Assembly (NCBI RefSeq): GCF_024505045.1
Contig: NZ_JANIBM010000010.1
Span: 1-64,000 of the forward strand
Direction: 5' to 3'
Origin: Methylomonas aurea
GTDB taxonomy: Bacteria > Pseudomonadota > Gammaproteobacteria > Methylococcales > Methylomonadaceae
DNA length: 64,000 nucleotides
Shown here: positions 36,420-48,953 of the stretch, one piece after another
How positions within the stretch are numbered: the first letter of the stretch is position 1
Layout: the number at the start of each line of letters is the position of its first letter
Notes under the pieces: generated by a model
Database searches by the model: none
Told to the model about the DNA's origin: nothing
Seen by the model: only the letters and a program-made list of their open reading frames with translations
Made by a program: the position numbers and the translations under genes

Positions 36420-37162
36420 TCAGGATGCGGCGGCGGACTCGGTATCTGGGGCCGAAAGCCGGTAGATGTAAATCGTCGCGCCGATCACGGCGGCTTGGCC
36501 GATGACCAGATTCAGCAGCGGCAGCGTCAAGCCCAGGCTGGTCAGGCCGCCGAAACTCAGCGCGCCCCAGCGTACCTGCTGTAAAAACTGTTTTTGCCCG
36601 GCAAACGCCAGGCCGCGCTGTTCCAACGGGTAGGCCATGAATTCCAAGGCCATGCCCCAGGCGGCGAACCCGGCCCATAACAGCGGCGCCAACAAGTTCA
36701 CGACCGGTACCGCGAACAACAGCAATAACGGCAGCACCCGCAATAGCAGATAACCGATCCGGTGCAGTTCGCCGAAAAACACCTTGTCCCAGGCCAATTC
36801 CGCCGCCGGCAGCGGCTGGCCGCTGATCAGCGCCAGGGTCTTGGCGGACAGCCGGCTGTAATACGGCGCGGCGATCAGGTTGGCCAGCAACGCAAAACTG
36901 AAAAATCCGACCACCAGAAAGCTGACGAAAAACAGCGGCCACAGAATCCAGTTCAGCCAGGACAACCAGTCCGGGATGAACTGGTGGATCAAGGCCGACA
37001 CCATGTGGTAACCCAGCACGAAACCGCCGGTGTACAGCACCATATTGATGAACAACGGAATCAGCAGGTAATTGCGCAACTCCGGGCGGATCAGCATGCG
37101 CACGCCTTCCCAGAGGCATTGCACCGCAAACAGCGGACTATTGCCGCTTTTGAAATTCAACT

Positions 37163-37169
<7 letters not shown>
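36420..37169 (-). CDS. cysZ: CysZ-like sulfate transporter (EI24 domain)
   Basis: A 249-residue inner-membrane protein with four to six hydrophobic segments and the CysZ/EI24 features [19 protein letters not shown] near the start and [14 protein letters not shown] in the middle. CysZ takes up sulfate for cysteine synthesis. It overlaps the end of mtnA by seven bases and is the last gene of the minus-strand operon, linking sulfur uptake and methionine salvage. Confidence 0.9.
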
Positions 37170-38196
<1,027 letters not shown>

Positions 38197-38200
<4 letters not shown>

Positions 38201-39861
38201 GTAGTTCGGTTGTCAGGGTTAGCGGATGCCGTGCCGTCGGCGGGCAGGGTTTGCCCGAGCGCGGCGGTGATTCGGTTCAAAGTCAGCAAGGCCTCGTCGA
38301 AAGCGTAGTTGTCGATCTGCTGCGCCATGGTTTGCGCCGCTGCGGCGTCGAGCGTACTCAGAAAAGGCCGCAATTCGCCGAAACGTTTGCGGGCGACGAT
38401 GTTGCTCTGGCTCAGCTCCATTTTAAGCTGGTTCAGCGCGGCGCTGGTAGCGTCCCGGTCCAAGCTTTGGCCGGAGCCGACCGGGACGGCCTGTGCGTCG
38501 ACCGCCGCCAGCCACAGGCTGATTCGGAATACGCTGCCGCCGCCGGGCGTGCTATCCAGCGTCAATTCGCCGCCCAGCAACTTGGCCAGGCGCGCGGCGA
38601 TCGCCAGCCCCAGGCCTATGCCTTCGAAGCGGCGGCTGGTGGTGGCGTCGAGTTGCTCGAATGCCCCGAAAAGTTGGTTTTGCCGTTCCGGGGCAATGCC
38701 GCCGCCGGTATCCTCGACTTCGAAGCTCAACAGCAGGCGGCTGTTGTTGCGGTCGAGCAGCCGGACCCGGAGTTGTACCGTGCCGGATTCGGTAAATTTG
38801 ACCGCGTTGTTGACCAAGGCTTCCAGCGCCAGGCCCAACAGCTGTTGGTCGCCGAGCAGCGCGGGCAGGGCGGGATCGCTGTCGCAGGTCAAGGCCAAGC
38901 CTTTCTGGTAAGCCGACTTGGCCAGGCGTTCCTGCAATCGCGCCAACAGCGCCGCGGCCTGGAACGGTGCGTAGTCGATATTGACTTCGCCGGCTTCCAG
39001 CCGGGAAAACTGCAACACATCGCCGAGCAGAGCCTGTAGCCTTTTGCCGGCGGCGCCGATCCGGTTCGCCTGTTCCTTGGCCTTGGGCGGAATCTCGGAT
39101 TGCTCCAGCAAATGGGCGAAACCGAGGATCGCGTTCAACGGCGTCAGCAGTTCGTGGCTGACCGTGCCGAGAAAGCGGCTTTTGGCATGGGACGCGGCTT
39201 CGGCGGCTTCCTTGGCCTGGCGCAGTTCGGCGGTGCGGGTCTCCACCTGCTGCTCCAGGGTGCGGCGATAGGTATCCAATTCCCGGTGCGCAACTTGCAA
39301 CACGGCATTCTTTTCCGCCAGCGCCCGATTTTGTTCAGTCATTTGGCTGAACAGGTTGACCAGGGCATTGACCAGCACGTCGTTGGCGCCTTGCAGGATT
39401 TCGGCTTTGCCGCCTTCGGTGCGTTCGTAGGCTTCGCCGGCCGTGATGCCGGCGCCGATGGCTTTCAGTTCGCGGGCCATGCGCTGGTCTTCGCCGAGGA
39501 TGTGGAACGCCAGCCAGTTGGATAGAAATCTGAGCACTTCGGTGCCGTCGAGATCGTCGCCGGATTCCACCCGCCGGCGTAACGCCAGCACTTGCCGGTG
39601 GAACTCGCCGTGTACCGCTTGGTGGTGTTGCAGATGGCGGCTGTCGATGCCGGAACGCACCATGATGCGCTCCTCGGTTTGAAAATGGGCCGAGACGTAA
39701 TCCAGCAGGCCGTCCAGCAGCGGTAATGCCACGTCGACGGCCAATGCCGTGGCGGCCAGTGCCGGCGCGGCGTCGTTGATCATGGCGACCAGCGTCTTAT
39801 GTTGCCGGTCTATGGCTTCGATACCGGTCAGGTAATTGTCACTCCAGGTCATGAAGGTCAT
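38197..39861 (-). CDS. Histidine kinase with N-terminal bacteriohemerythrin domain
   Basis: A 554-residue soluble sensor. Residues ~5-135 form a hemerythrin domain with the full diiron ligand set by motif: H in RQHKTLV, H and E in HFQTEERIM, two H in [10 protein letters not shown], and H/D in [11 protein letters not shown] coiled-coil linker leads to HisKA ([13 protein letters not shown]) and an ATPase domain ([23 protein letters not shown]). The last ~65 residues resemble the tail of the hybrid kinase encoded upstream. The diiron centre suggests O2 or NO sensing. It starts 17 bases after the hybrid kinase stop; longer upstream reading in this frame is shadow coding. Confidence 0.93.
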
Positions 39862-39878
39862 AAGCGGTCCGTTCGGAT

Positions 39879-42800
39879 TCAGGTGGCGGAGGGCTCGGTG
39901 GCTTGGTTGCCGTTGCCGGACAAGCCGGGATAGGCGTTTAACAGCCGGCGCAGGCTTTCCAGCGCGGCCGGCAAGTCGTAATTTTCGATTTGTTCGGACA
40001 AACCGGCAACAGCCGCTTCGCCGACCTGCGCCGCCAGAGCCGGTTTCAGCCCGCGCCAAGTGGCTGTCGCAGCGAGGTTGTCGGCGGCCAGCAGGTTTTC
40101 CAGTTCGGCGATATCGCGTGCGTCCGCTTCCCGCGGGCCTGGCCGGGCCGAATGCGCATGTCCTGTTTCGATTTCGGCGGCCGTGGCAGCCAGCAGCCGG
40201 GCCAATTCGCCGACTGCGGCATCCAGGTCGACGCCGGTGGCGGGCGGATTGCCGATGGCAGCTTCGATGGCGGCGCTTTGCGCCTGGATCGGTTCCAGGC
40301 CCAGATTCGCCGCGACCCCGCGCAGTGAATGCGCCAGCAGTTTGGCTTGTGCCAGGTCGCCGGCGCCGAGTGCGGCGGCGATCTTGCCGGCATCGGCCGC
40401 ATGCCGGGTGCAGAAGTGGCGCAACAGGTGGGCAGCCGGTTGCCGATTGCCGCTGCGCGGGCTGGATGGCAACGGTGCGGCGGGAGCGGCCTCGGCCGCA
40501 ATTTGGGTGGGGAGCCAACGCGCCAGTGCGGCCAGCAATAAATCCGGATCGACCGGTTTCGACAGGAAGTCGTCCATTCCCGCTGCCAGGCAGCTTGCGC
40601 GGTCTTCGGTGAAGGCGTTGGCGGTCATCGCCAGGATTGGTATGCCGGCATAGGCGGGTAGTTGCCGGAGCCGGCGGCAAGCTTCCAGACCGTCCATGAC
40701 CGGCATTTGTATGTCCATGAAAATCAAATCGTAGCGGTTGGATTGGGCCATTTCCAGCGCCTCGCCGCCATGGTTGGCGACATCGGTGCGCAGGCCGGCC
40801 GATTCCAGCAGACGGCGGGCAACTTCCTGGTTGATCTCGTTATCTTCCACCAACAGTATCCGGGCATCGCGACGGTAATCGCCAGCGGCCGGGAGAAGCG
40901 GCGGCTGTCGCGGGTGCGGATCGCGTTTCAACGTCAGCCTCAACCAGAAAGTACTGCCTCGGCCCGGCTCGCTGTCGACGCCGACTTCGCCGCCCATCAT
41001 CTGCGCCAGATGCCGACTGATCGCCAACCCCAGGCCGGTACCGCCGTAGCGGCGGGAGGTGGAGCTTTGGCCCTGTTCGAAGGCGTCGAAAATGCGCTGT
41101 TGCTGCTCCGGATCGATGCCGATGCCGCTGTCTTGCACCGCAAAGCGCACTGCCACCTCGCGTTCGCTCTGCCGCTCGATGCGGATGCCGAACACGATTC
41201 GGCCGCTATCGGTAAATTTGACCGCATTGCCCAGATAATTCAACAAAATCTGGCCGATCCGCAACGGGTCGCCCAGCAAAGCCATCCTGTCCAGATCGGG
41301 CGCCAGGTCTTTGACCAACGTCAAGCCCTTGCTGCACAGCTTTTCGTGGACCATGCTGCATACCCGGTCCTGAATCGCGGCCAGGTTGAGCGGCGTCTCT
41401 TCGATCGCCAGGCGTTTGGCCTCGATCTTGGACAAATCCAGAATGTCGTCGATCAAACCCAACAGGTGTTTGCCGGACGCCATGATTTTGTCGAGTTTTT
41501 CCAATTGTTGCGGGTTGTCCAGTTCCCGCTGCAATAACGCGGACAGCCCTAAAATCGCATTCATCGGCGTGCGGATCTCGTGGCTCATATTGGCCAAAAA
41601 CGCGCTTTTCGACAGGTTGGCTGCTTCCGCTTGCTCTTTGGCCTGGCGTAATTCGATTTCCAGTTGTTTGCGGGCCGTCAGGTCGGTGTGGGTGCCGACG
41701 GCCCGGACGGGTTTGCCGTTATTGTCGCGCTCGACGACTTTGCCGCGGCTCAGGATCCACTTATAGCCGCCGTCGCGGGTACGCATCCTGAATTCCAGCT
41801 CGTAAGAGCCGAGCTCGGCCAGTTTCCGGCTGGCTTGTGCCTGAATTTGCTCTGTTTCGTCCGGATGCAGCAAATTCACCCAGCAACTGTAGACATCGCC
41901 GGCCAATTCTCCGGATTGGTAACCGAGCATGGCGAAATAGGCCGGGCTGCAGTAACTGGTATTGTCGGCGATATTCCAGTCCCAGATGCCGTCGTTACTG
42001 GCTGCGAGCGCATAACTGTACAATTCTTGGCTGCGCTTGAGCTGGCGGTTGGCGGCATCCAACGCTTGGGTGCGCTCGACCACCAGCTCTTCCAAATGTT
42101 TCCGGTAACTGTCGAGTTCCCGCTGTGCGCGCTTTTTTTCGGTGATGTCGCGCCAGACTACGTGCAACAGGTTCTTGTCTTGTTGCCGGATCACGGTCAG
42201 CAACACTTCGGCATCGAAAGGTTGGCCTTGGGCGGTCAAATGTACCCATTCGAACTGATGGGCGCCGCATTCTTCGGCGATGCGTATCATTTCCTGGCTT
42301 TTGACGCTGGATGATTGGCCGTCGGGTTGAAATTCCGGCGAGATTTGCGCCGGTGCCAGCGGTGCGATTTCGGTAAAATCCTGCATGCCCAACATCTGCA
42401 ACGCCGCCCGGTTGGCGTCGACGAAATAACCGTCTTCGATCAGCAGAGAAGCTTCCTTGGTTTCCTCGAACAAGCTGCGGAAACGCTCCTCGCTTTGCCG
42501 CAGCCGTTCTTCCGCCCGATGGCGCTCGGTAATGTCCATATGGGTGCCGCTAATCAGCAACGGCCTGCCGTCGGCATCGCGGCGGGTGACCCGGCCGCGG
42601 TCGGCAATCCAGACCCAATGCCCGCGTTTGTGGCGCATGCGCAGATCGCACTCGTAGTATTCGGTCTCGCCGGCCAAATGCCGCTCCAGCAAGGCATTGG
42701 CGCGTTGCAAATCGTCCGGGTGTACGAATTGCTCCCAGGTGCGGGTCGAGAACGGCTCCAGTTGTTCCAGGCGGTAGCCGAATATTTCGGCCCAGCGTTC

Positions 42801-44165
42801 GTTGAATACGGCGGCACCGGTTTGCAGATTCCATTCCCAGGTGCCGGCGTGGGTGCCGTCGATAATGGCTTGCAGGCGCTCGCGTTCGTTGGCCAAGGCG
42901 GTTTCGGCGTTGCGTAAACGGGTAATGTCGCGTGCGACGCCGAGCACGCCGATCAAGCGGTCGCCGGCGCCAGCCACCGGAGTCTTCACGGTTTCGTAAA
43001 GAGCTCGGCGCTTGCCGTCGGCGTGGTCCAGCCATTGTTCGCTCGTCACCGGCGCGCCGCCGGCGACGGCATCCAGGTCTTGTCGGCGAAAGTGGTCGGC
43101 CAGTTCGTAGCCGAGCAGTTGGTAATCGGTTTTGCCCAGGATTTGTGCGCGCGGCAGTCCGCAGAGGCGCTCGAAACTTCGGTTGCACAGCACAAACGTG
43201 CCGTCGGGGTCTTTCAGCCAAACTACGTCCGGCATCGCATCGATCAGCGTCCGCAATAATTGTTCTTTTTCGCTGAAGCGTGCCAATGTGCGCCGGCGTT
43301 CGCCGACGTAGCAGCTCAATGCCATGCCGACCAGCGCCAGCGCGGCCATGAATGCCCAATAGTCGAGCAACGGATTGCCGCCGTGGTCGGGAAAGGAAAA
43401 CGCCCAGCGTTGCAAGTGTAAACTGGTGGCGGCTTGGGCGGCGAGGACGGCCAGGACCAGCGTAGTCAGACGCGGGCCGCCGCGTAGCGCGGACCAGGTT
43501 ACGAACAGAAACGCCGAATGGCTTATCGCGTAATCGCCGATATTGCCGTCGAATAAATCCAGGAATACCGTTTGCCCCACCAGTGCGTTGGCGGCCAGCA
43601 GAAACGCCGCTTCCGCGGCTTGCCGCCTGCTTAGTTGCGGCAGCGGACGGCTCCAAGCCAGAATTAGCGGTGCGATCAGCACCACACCCAGCGTGTCGCC
43701 CATCCACCATTGTCCGCCGCGGGCGAGGATGTCCCGGATACTGCCGGCGTCCGCCGATAATACCAACGTACCGCACAGGGCCGACACCAGGCTGGCGAGG
43801 CCGCCGCCTAGCGCGACCAACGAAAGGTAGTCGCGCAAGCGCGGTAGCTCCGGACTGAATTCGGGATCGGCGCGGACCAGCCGGGCGCCCAGCCAGGCGG
43901 CCGCGCTGCTGCCGGCCGCGATCGGAACCGAGAGCAAAATCGAGCCGTGTTGCCAGATATTAAGCAACAGGGCGCCTACTAGAATCGCCCAAAGGCAAGT
44001 CTCGCCCTGCAACAGTACGCAGGCCAGCGCCAAACCGCTGGGGATAAAAAACAGGCTGGATTCGCCTGCTGAAGTGAAATAAGACAACGATAAGCTGCCG
44101 CTGGCCGCGTACAGCGCGGCAATCAGCGCCAGCTTCGCTAGACCTATAGCACGCTGTGCTGCCAT
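39879..44165 (-). CDS. Hybrid sensor histidine kinase: MASE1, four PAS, kinase, receiver, Hpt
   Basis: A 1428-residue membrane sensor. Residues ~8-300 form a MASE1-type eight-helix membrane domain. Four PAS domains follow (around 310, 435, 555 and 705; e.g. [32 protein letters not shown]), then HisKA with His862 ([13 protein letters not shown]), an ATPase domain, a receiver domain with Asp1151 ([11 protein letters not shown]), and an Hpt domain with His1279 ([11 protein letters not shown]). This gives a complete internal phosphorelay. The output is probably the RpfG-like regulator encoded just upstream in the same operon, affecting c-di-GMP turnover. Confidence 0.95.
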   Translation of the reverse strand: MAAQRAIGLAKLALIAALYAASGSLSLSYFTSAGESSLFFIPSGLALACVLLQGETCLWAILVGALLLNIWQHGSILLSVPIAAGSSAAAWLGARLVRADPEFSPELPRLRDYLSLVALGGGLASLVSALCGTLVLSADAGSIRDILARGGQWWMGDTLGVVLIAPLILAWSRPLPQLSRRQAAEAAFLLAANALVGQTVFLDLFDGNIGDYAISHSAFLFVTWSALRGGPRLTTLVLAVLAAQAATSLHLQRWAFSFPDHGGNPLLDYWAFMAALALVGMALSCYVGERRRTLARFSEKEQLLRTLIDAMPDVVWLKDPDGTFVLCNRSFERLCGLPRAQILGKTDYQLLGYELADHFRRQDLDAVAGGAPVTSEQWLDHADGKRRALYETVKTPVAGAGDRLIGVLGVARDITRLRNAETALANERERLQAIIDGTHAGTWEWNLQTGAAVFNERWAEIFGYRLEQLEPFSTRTWEQFVHPDDLQRANALLERHLAGETEYYECDLRMRHKRGHWVWIADRGRVTRRDADGRPLLISGTHMDITERHRAEERLRQSEERFRSLFEETKEASLLIEDGYFVDANRAALQMLGMQDFTEIAPLAPAQISPEFQPDGQSSSVKSQEMIRIAEECGAHQFEWVHLTAQGQPFDAEVLLTVIRQQDKNLLHVVWRDITEKKRAQRELDSYRKHLEELVVERTQALDAANRQLKRSQELYSYALAASNDGIWDWNIADNTSYCSPAYFAMLGYQSGELAGDVYSCWVNLLHPDETEQIQAQASRKLAELGSYELEFRMRTRDGGYKWILSRGKVVERDNNGKPVRAVGTHTDLTARKQLEIELRQAKEQAEAANLSKSAFLANMSHEIRTPMNAILGLSALLQRELDNPQQLEKLDKIMASGKHLLGLIDDILDLSKIEAKRLAIEETPLNLAAIQDRVCSMVHEKLCSKGLTLVKDLAPDLDRMALLGDPLRIGQILLNYLGNAVKFTDSGRIVFGIRIERQSEREVAVRFAVQDSGIGIDPEQQQRIFDAFEQGQSSTSRRYGGTGLGLAISRHLAQMMGGEVGVDSEPGRGSTFWLRLTLKRDPHPRQPPLLPAAGDYRRDARILLVEDNEINQEVARRLLESAGLRTDVANHGGEALEMAQSNRYDLIFMDIQMPVMDGLEACRRLRQLPAYAGIPILAMTANAFTEDRASCLAAGMDDFLSKPVDPDLLLAALARWLPTQIAAEAAPAAPLPSSPRSGNRQPAAHLLRHFCTRHAADAGKIAAALGAGDLAQAKLLAHSLRGVAANLGLEPIQAQSAAIEAAIGNPPATGVDLDAAVGELARLLAATAAEIETGHAHSARPGPREADARDIAELENLLAADNLAATATWRGLKPALAAQVGEAAVAGLSEQIENYDLPAALESLRRLLNAYPGLSGNGNQATEPSAT

Positions 44166-44192
44166 GGGGTTTCCGCGCGCCGACGTCGGTCG

Positions 44193-45302
44193 TCAATCGT
44201 TGTCGGCATAACGTTCGGCGATGGTGGCGAATTGGCCGAGGCGATTGGTGAATGCTTCGACCACTCTCGGGTCGAAGTGAGTGCCCTTGCCGTCGACGAT
44301 GATGGTGGCGGCTTGATCGATTGTCATCGGCGCTTTGTAACAGCGGCGGTTGACTAAAGCGTCGAATACGTCGGCTAGCGCCATCAACCTGGCCGGTAAC
44401 GGTATCGCATCGCCGCGCAGACCGTCCGGGTAGCCGCTGCCGTCCCATTTCTCGTGGTGGGAATGGGCGATCTCGATGGCGGTATGCAAGAAGTCGAACG
44501 AGGATTGGTCGGATTCGCCGCGAATGGCGCGGCTGATCGCGTCCGCACCTAACTTGGCGTGGGTGCGCATCAGCCGCCACTCGTCGTCGCTCAGCTTGCC
44601 GGGTTTGAGCAGGACGTGGTCGGGAATGCCGACTTTGCCGATGTCGTGCAACGGCGCGGCCTTGGTAATCAATTGCACGGTGTGCGCATCGAGTAGGCCG
44701 GAAAAATGGCTGCCGGCCAGTTCGTCGCAGAGGACGCCGACGTAGCCCTGGGTGCGTAGGATATGGTTGCCGGTCTCGTTATCGCGGGTTTCGGCCAGGC
44801 TGGCCAGCGCGCGGATGCTGACGTCCTGGATTTTCTGGTTCTGTTGCAGACGGCGGGCAACTTCGCCTTCCAGCCATTGGTTTTGGTCGCGCAGGCGGTC
44901 TCTGGCGTGTTTCAGTTCCAGTTGGGCGCGGACTCTGGCGAGTACAATCGGCGGCCGAATCGGTTTGGTGATGTAATCCGCAGCGCCCAGCGCCAGGCCC
45001 CGGCTCTCGTCTTCGCTGGCGTCCAGCGCGGTGACGAAGATCACCGGAATATCGCGGGTCGCAGGGTCATCTTGCAGTCGGGCCAGTACCGCGTAGCCGT
45101 CCAGCCCCGGCATCATTACATCGAGCAGTATCAGGTCGGGCCGTGGCTCCTTTACTGCCGAAGCGAGCGCACGCCGACCGTCGGTGGCGACTTTGACCGT
45201 GTAATGGGATTGCAGTAATTCGCCCAGCACGGTGATATTTTCCGGAGTGTCGTCGACAATCAGGATAACCGGCTGGTGCGGTGTCGGGTTGCATTGAGTC
45301 AT
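44193..45302 (-). CDS. RpfG-like response regulator with HD-GYP domain
   Basis: A 369-residue protein: an N-terminal receiver domain (acceptor Asp in LILLDVMMPGLDGY), a linker helix, and a C-terminal HD-GYP domain with HDIGK, HHEKWDGSGYP and DVFDAL. These are the features of an active c-di-GMP phosphodiesterase, here with the full GYP triad. I chose ATG 45302 (MTQCNP) over the one at 45314; no strong ribosome site favours either. It is first in the five-gene minus-strand operon and 27 bases before the hybrid kinase. Confidence 0.95.
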   Translation of the reverse strand: MTQCNPTPHQPVILIVDDTPENITVLGELLQSHYTVKVATDGRRALASAVKEPRPDLILLDVMMPGLDGYAVLARLQDDPATRDIPVIFVTALDASEDESRGLALGAADYITKPIRPPIVLARVRAQLELKHARDRLRDQNQWLEGEVARRLQQNQKIQDVSIRALASLAETRDNETGNHILRTQGYVGVLCDELAGSHFSGLLDAHTVQLITKAAPLHDIGKVGIPDHVLLKPGKLSDDEWRLMRTHAKLGADAISRAIRGESDQSSFDFLHTAIEIAHSHHEKWDGSGYPDGLRGDAIPLPARLMALADVFDALVNRRCYKAPMTIDQAATIIVDGKGTHFDPRVVEAFTNRLGQFATIAERYADND

Positions 45303-45388
45303 GGCTGGTCGCATAAGTCGGCCGCGGGCAATGGTGGTAAATTGTATATGGTTTTTTGCCGAACGGGCGAGGACGCCGGCTTAACGGT

Positions 45389-45394
45389 TATAAT
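45389..45394 (+). promoter_or_regulatory. -10-like TATAAT upstream of mtaD
   Basis: A perfect TATAAT 27 bases before the mtaD start, in the 106-base divergent region shared with the RpfG-like gene. No convincing -35 is found at the expected distance, so the call is tentative. GGAG before the ATG is the ribosome site. Confidence 0.35.
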
Positions 45395-45420
45395 CGCCGA
45401 TTTATAACCTGGAGCAGAAA

Positions 45421-46731
45421 ATGCAGGTCGATCTTGTGATTCAGGCACGCTGGATAATTCCGGTCGAACCGGCGGGCCAAATCCTTGACCATTCAAGTCT
45501 GGTAGTCCACGATGGCAGGATAATCGATTTATTGCCCGCTGCCGAGGCGAAGGCAAAATACCGGCCGCGCACGCTGGAGGTTCTGGATCGTCATGCCTTG
45601 CTTCCGGGTTTGGTCAACTGCCATACCCATGCGGCAATGTCCCTGTTGCGCGGTATCGCCGACGATTTGCAGTTGATGGATTGGCTGCAGAACCACATCT
45701 GGCCGGCCGAACAGAAATGGGTCGGCGAGGCCTTCGTCCGCGACGGCGTCGATCTGGCGATCGCGGAAATGTTGCGCTGCGGCACCACTTGCTTTAACGA
45801 TATGTATTTCTTTCCGGAAATCGCCGCGCAACAGGCCGTGCAACACGGTATTCGCGCCAATATCGGCTTGATCGTATTCGATTTTCCGACCGTTTGGGCC
45901 GAAAACGCCGACGCCTATCTGGCCAAGGGCCTGGCTTTGCACGAGAAGCTGCGCCACGAAAACCTGCTCAGCCTGTCGTTTGCGCCGCATGCGCCGTATA
46001 CCGTGTCCGATGCGCCGTTGCGCAGCGTGCTGACCTATGCCGACGAAATGAATTTGACGGTGCATATGCATCTGCACGAAACGGCGCACGAGGTCGAAGA
46101 ACAAAAACAAAAGACCGGGCAAACGCCGATACAACGCCTGCAACAACTGGGTTTGCTGAATCCGTCGTTCATCGGCGTGCATATGACGCAACTGTCAGCC
46201 GCCGAAATTGCGGCGTATGCCGAAACCGGTGCCCATATCGTGCACTGTCCGGAATCCAATCTGAAATTGGCCAGCGGTTTCTGCCCGGTTGCGGAATGCC
46301 TGGCGGCGGGGATCAACGTCGCACTGGGCACCGACGGCGCCGCCAGCAACAACGATTTGGACATGATCTCGGAAATGCGTACGGCGGCATTGCTGGCCAA
46401 GGCGGTGGCGGGCGACGCCGGGGCGGTTTCGGCTGCCACGGCATTACAAATGGCGACGCTGAACGGCGCGAAAGCGCTGGGCCTGGATGCTGAAATCGGG
46501 TCCCTCACCATCGGCAAGCAGGCCGACGTCGCGGCGATCGACTTGAGCGAACTGGAAACCCAGCCCTTGTTCAATCCGTTGGCGCAAATCGTCTACGCCG
46601 CCGACCGCCGCCAAGTCAGCGACGTTTGGGTCGCCGGCCGGCAACTGTTGAAAAACCGGCAATTGACCACGATGGATCTGGCCGCGCTCAGCGAGCGGGT
46701 TGCGGTCTGGCAACGGCGTCTAATCGGCTAA
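45421..46731 (+). CDS. mtaD: 5-methylthioadenosine / S-adenosylhomocysteine deaminase (TRZ/ATZ family)
   Basis: A 436-residue amidohydrolase. Metal ligands are in NCHTHAAMSLLRG, HLHETAHEVEEQ, a further His in GVHMTQL, and Asp in GTDGAASNNDLDM. The enzyme probably deaminates methylthioadenosine and/or S-adenosylhomocysteine, feeding salvage; the mtnA gene 7 kb away supports this. It starts after a GGAGCAGAAA ribosome site. Other TRZ/ATZ substrates cannot be excluded. Confidence 0.88.
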   Translation: MQVDLVIQARWIIPVEPAGQILDHSSLVVHDGRIIDLLPAAEAKAKYRPRTLEVLDRHALLPGLVNCHTHAAMSLLRGIADDLQLMDWLQNHIWPAEQKWVGEAFVRDGVDLAIAEMLRCGTTCFNDMYFFPEIAAQQAVQHGIRANIGLIVFDFPTVWAENADAYLAKGLALHEKLRHENLLSLSFAPHAPYTVSDAPLRSVLTYADEMNLTVHMHLHETAHEVEEQKQKTGQTPIQRLQQLGLLNPSFIGVHMTQLSAAEIAAYAETGAHIVHCPESNLKLASGFCPVAECLAAGINVALGTDGAASNNDLDMISEMRTAALLAKAVAGDAGAVSAATALQMATLNGAKALGLDAEIGSLTIGKQADVAAIDLSELETQPLFNPLAQIVYAADRRQVSDVWVAGRQLLKNRQLTTMDLAALSERVAVWQRRLIG

Positions 46732-46844
46732 TTTAGTATCTTCCCGATATCGAGTTGGCAATGCGTTGCCGTCGGCACGCGAAGCTCATGACTAATAACC
46801 TAGTAATACAGTAAACTATAGGCACACAGATAAGGTTTAGCACT

Positions 46845-47552
46845 ATGGCGACAGCAGATAACGTAAATCCGCACGAGATTCACAAGTTCGGTTCTTTGGC
46901 CGAGCGGTGGTGGGATAGCGAAGGCGAATTCAAGACATTGCACCAGGTTAATCCGTTACGTTTGCAGTTTGTCGGCGAATACGCCGATATCAACGGCAAG
47001 CAGGTGGTCGACGTCGGTTGCGGCGGCGGCATCTTGACCGAAGGTCTGGCCCGGCTGGGCGCCAACGCTCTGGGTATCGATTTGAGCCAGGATTTGCTGG
47101 ACGTTGCCGATCTGCACGGTTTGGAGTCGGGTGTTGCGGCGACGTACCGCAAAATCAGCGCCGAGCAGTTGGCCGAAGAACAACCGGCCGGTTTCGATCA
47201 CGTCACCTGTATGGAAATGCTGGAACACGTACCCGACCCGGCCTCGGTCGTCGCTGCTTGTGCGACGTTGGTCAAACCCGGCGGCATGGTGTTCTTTTCG
47301 ACCTTGAACCGCGAGCCGAAAGCCTGGTTGCTAGCGATCGTTGCCGCGGAACATTTGCTGAAAATGGTGCCGAAAGGCACTCACGACTACAAAACCTTCA
47401 TCAAACCGTCGGAGTTGGGGCGGATGGCGCGCGCTGCCGGTCTCGAATTGCAGGGCATGGTCGGCATCGAATACAACCCGTTCAGCAAGGCGTTTTATCT
47501 GGGCAAAGACGTTTCGGTCAATTACATCGCCGCTTTCAAACGCGCCGATTGA
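46845..47552 (+). CDS. ubiG: Ubiquinone biosynthesis O-methyltransferase
   Basis: A 235-residue SAM-dependent methyltransferase performing the two O-methylations of ubiquinone synthesis. It opens with the UbiG-typical EIHKFGSLAERWWD, has the SAM motif VDVGCGGGILTEGLARLGA, and MEMLEHVPDP later. It leads a tight set with mupP and yciK, a known gammaproteobacterial gene order. Confidence 0.96.
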   Translation: MATADNVNPHEIHKFGSLAERWWDSEGEFKTLHQVNPLRLQFVGEYADINGKQVVDVGCGGGILTEGLARLGANALGIDLSQDLLDVADLHGLESGVAATYRKISAEQLAEEQPAGFDHVTCMEMLEHVPDPASVVAACATLVKPGGMVFFSTLNREPKAWLLAIVAAEHLLKMVPKGTHDYKTFIKPSELGRMARAAGLELQGMVGIEYNPFSKAFYLGKDVSVNYIAAFKRAD

Positions 47553-47554
47553 AC

Positions 47555-48226
47555 ATGACTGGATTTAAGCTCGATTGTGTGCTGTTCGATCTGGACGGCA
47601 CTTTGGTGGATACCGCACCGGATCTGATTGCCTGTTTGAACCGGACGTTGGCCGCGCACGGTTTTCCGGAAGCGGACTCGGCGAGGGTGCGGCCGCTGAT
47701 TTCTCATGGCGCATTGGCCATGATCAGGCACTGTGCCGCAGTAGATGAAGCGGAAGCCACGCGGATGCTGGAATTCATGTTGAACCAGTACGAGGATAAC
47801 ATCGCCGATTTCAGTCGGCTGTTCGACGGTTTGGCCGACAGTCTCCGGGCAATCGAATCGAAAGGACTTAAATGGGGCGTAGTGACCAACAAAAAGCGCC
47901 GTTTCACCGAACCGTTACTGGCAGCTCTGGGGCTGCGCCAACGCGCCGCCTGCGTGATCAGCGGCGATTCGACCCCCAGCAGCAAGCCCGACCCGGAGCC
48001 GATGTTTGCCGCCTGCCGCGAGGCTGGAGTCGCACCGGAAAATTGCGTTTACCTGGGCGATGCCGCCCACGACATTACCGCCGGTAAGCGCGCGAATATG
48101 AAAACCCTGGCCGCCGTCTACGGTTATCTGAAAGCCGACGACGTCCCCGAATCCTGGGGCGCAGACGGCTTGATCGAGCGGCCGCAACAACTGATGGAAT
48201 GGATACAGGCGCAGATATGCCGTTAA
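47555..48226 (+). CDS. mupP: N-acetylmuramic acid 6-phosphate phosphatase (HAD family)
   Basis: A 223-residue HAD phosphatase, often mis-called phosphoglycolate phosphatase. It has the DLDGTLVDTAPDL nucleophile motif, VVTNKKRRF, SKPDPEPM and GDAAHDI. The KPDPEPM stretch, the YGYLKADDVPESWGAD tail and the position between ubiG and yciK match MupP of Pseudomonas, which acts in peptidoglycan recycling. It starts two bases after ubiG and overlaps yciK by ten bases. Confidence 0.88.
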   Translation: MTGFKLDCVLFDLDGTLVDTAPDLIACLNRTLAAHGFPEADSARVRPLISHGALAMIRHCAAVDEAEATRMLEFMLNQYEDNIADFSRLFDGLADSLRAIESKGLKWGVVTNKKRRFTEPLLAALGLRQRAACVISGDSTPSSKPDPEPMFAACREAGVAPENCVYLGDAAHDITAGKRANMKTLAAVYGYLKADDVPESWGADGLIERPQQLMEWIQAQICR

Positions 48227-48945
48227 CAGACCAAGTCATTTTAATCACCGGCGCCGGCGGCGGCTTGGGCGCGACTGCAGCCTTAGCGTTGGCGAAGCAC
48301 GGCGCTCAAATCATTCTGCTGGACAAGAATATTCCGAAGCTGGAGCGGGTCTACGATGCGATCGTCGAGGCCGGTGGGCCGGAACCCGTGATGTACCCGT
48401 TCGATCTGGCCGGTGCCAGCGAGGCCCAGTACCAGGAAATGGCCGATGCGATCGAACAGCGTTACGGCAGTTTGCAAGGCTTGCTGCATTCGGCGGTGGA
48501 ATTCAGCGCATTCAGTCCGATCGTCAATTACAAAACCAAGGATTGGGGCCATGCACTGAACGTCAACCTGAACGCGCCGTTCATTCTGTGCCGGGTATTG
48601 TTGCCGTTGTTGCAACTCAGCGGGCATGCATCCATCGTCTTCACCGGCGATTCCGGCGCGCGCAAGGGACAAGCCTATTCCGGCGCCTACGGCGTGTCGA
48701 AAATCGCGCTGGAGGGTTTCGCCGCGATCCTGGCTGCCGAGCTGGAAGCCGGGCAAAAGATTCGGGTCAATACCCTGTGTCCCGGACCGGTTGATTCGCC
48801 GTTGCGTAAACGCGCCTATCCGGCGGAAGACAAGAACGCCATTCCGCCGATGTCCAGCCTGGAACCGCTTTATCTTTATCTATTCGGCGACGCCAGCATC
48901 GGCGTGACCGGTCAAATTATTGACGCGCAGACTTTCAAACCTTAA
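48217..48945 (+). CDS. yciK: YciK-type short-chain dehydrogenase
   Basis: A 242-residue Rossmann-fold oxidoreductase with cofactor motif TGAGGGLG and catalytic Tyr/Lys in YGVSK. It is of the YciK family, whose substrate is not known. It begins within the mupP 3' end and is followed nine bases later by sufT. Confidence 0.9.
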   Translation: MPLTDQVILITGAGGGLGATAALALAKHGAQIILLDKNIPKLERVYDAIVEAGGPEPVMYPFDLAGASEAQYQEMADAIEQRYGSLQGLLHSAVEFSAFSPIVNYKTKDWGHALNVNLNAPFILCRVLLPLLQLSGHASIVFTGDSGARKGQAYSGAYGVSKIALEGFAAILAAELEAGQKIRVNTLCPGPVDSPLRKRAYPAEDKNAIPPMSSLEPLYLYLFGDASIGVTGQIIDAQTFKP

Positions 48946-48953
48946 GAATCGCT

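Noticed and set aside
39862-40680. Upstream extension of the hemerythrin kinase frame
   Set aside because: It lies fully inside the hybrid kinase gene and reads as Arg/Pro-rich shadow; the true start is at 39861.
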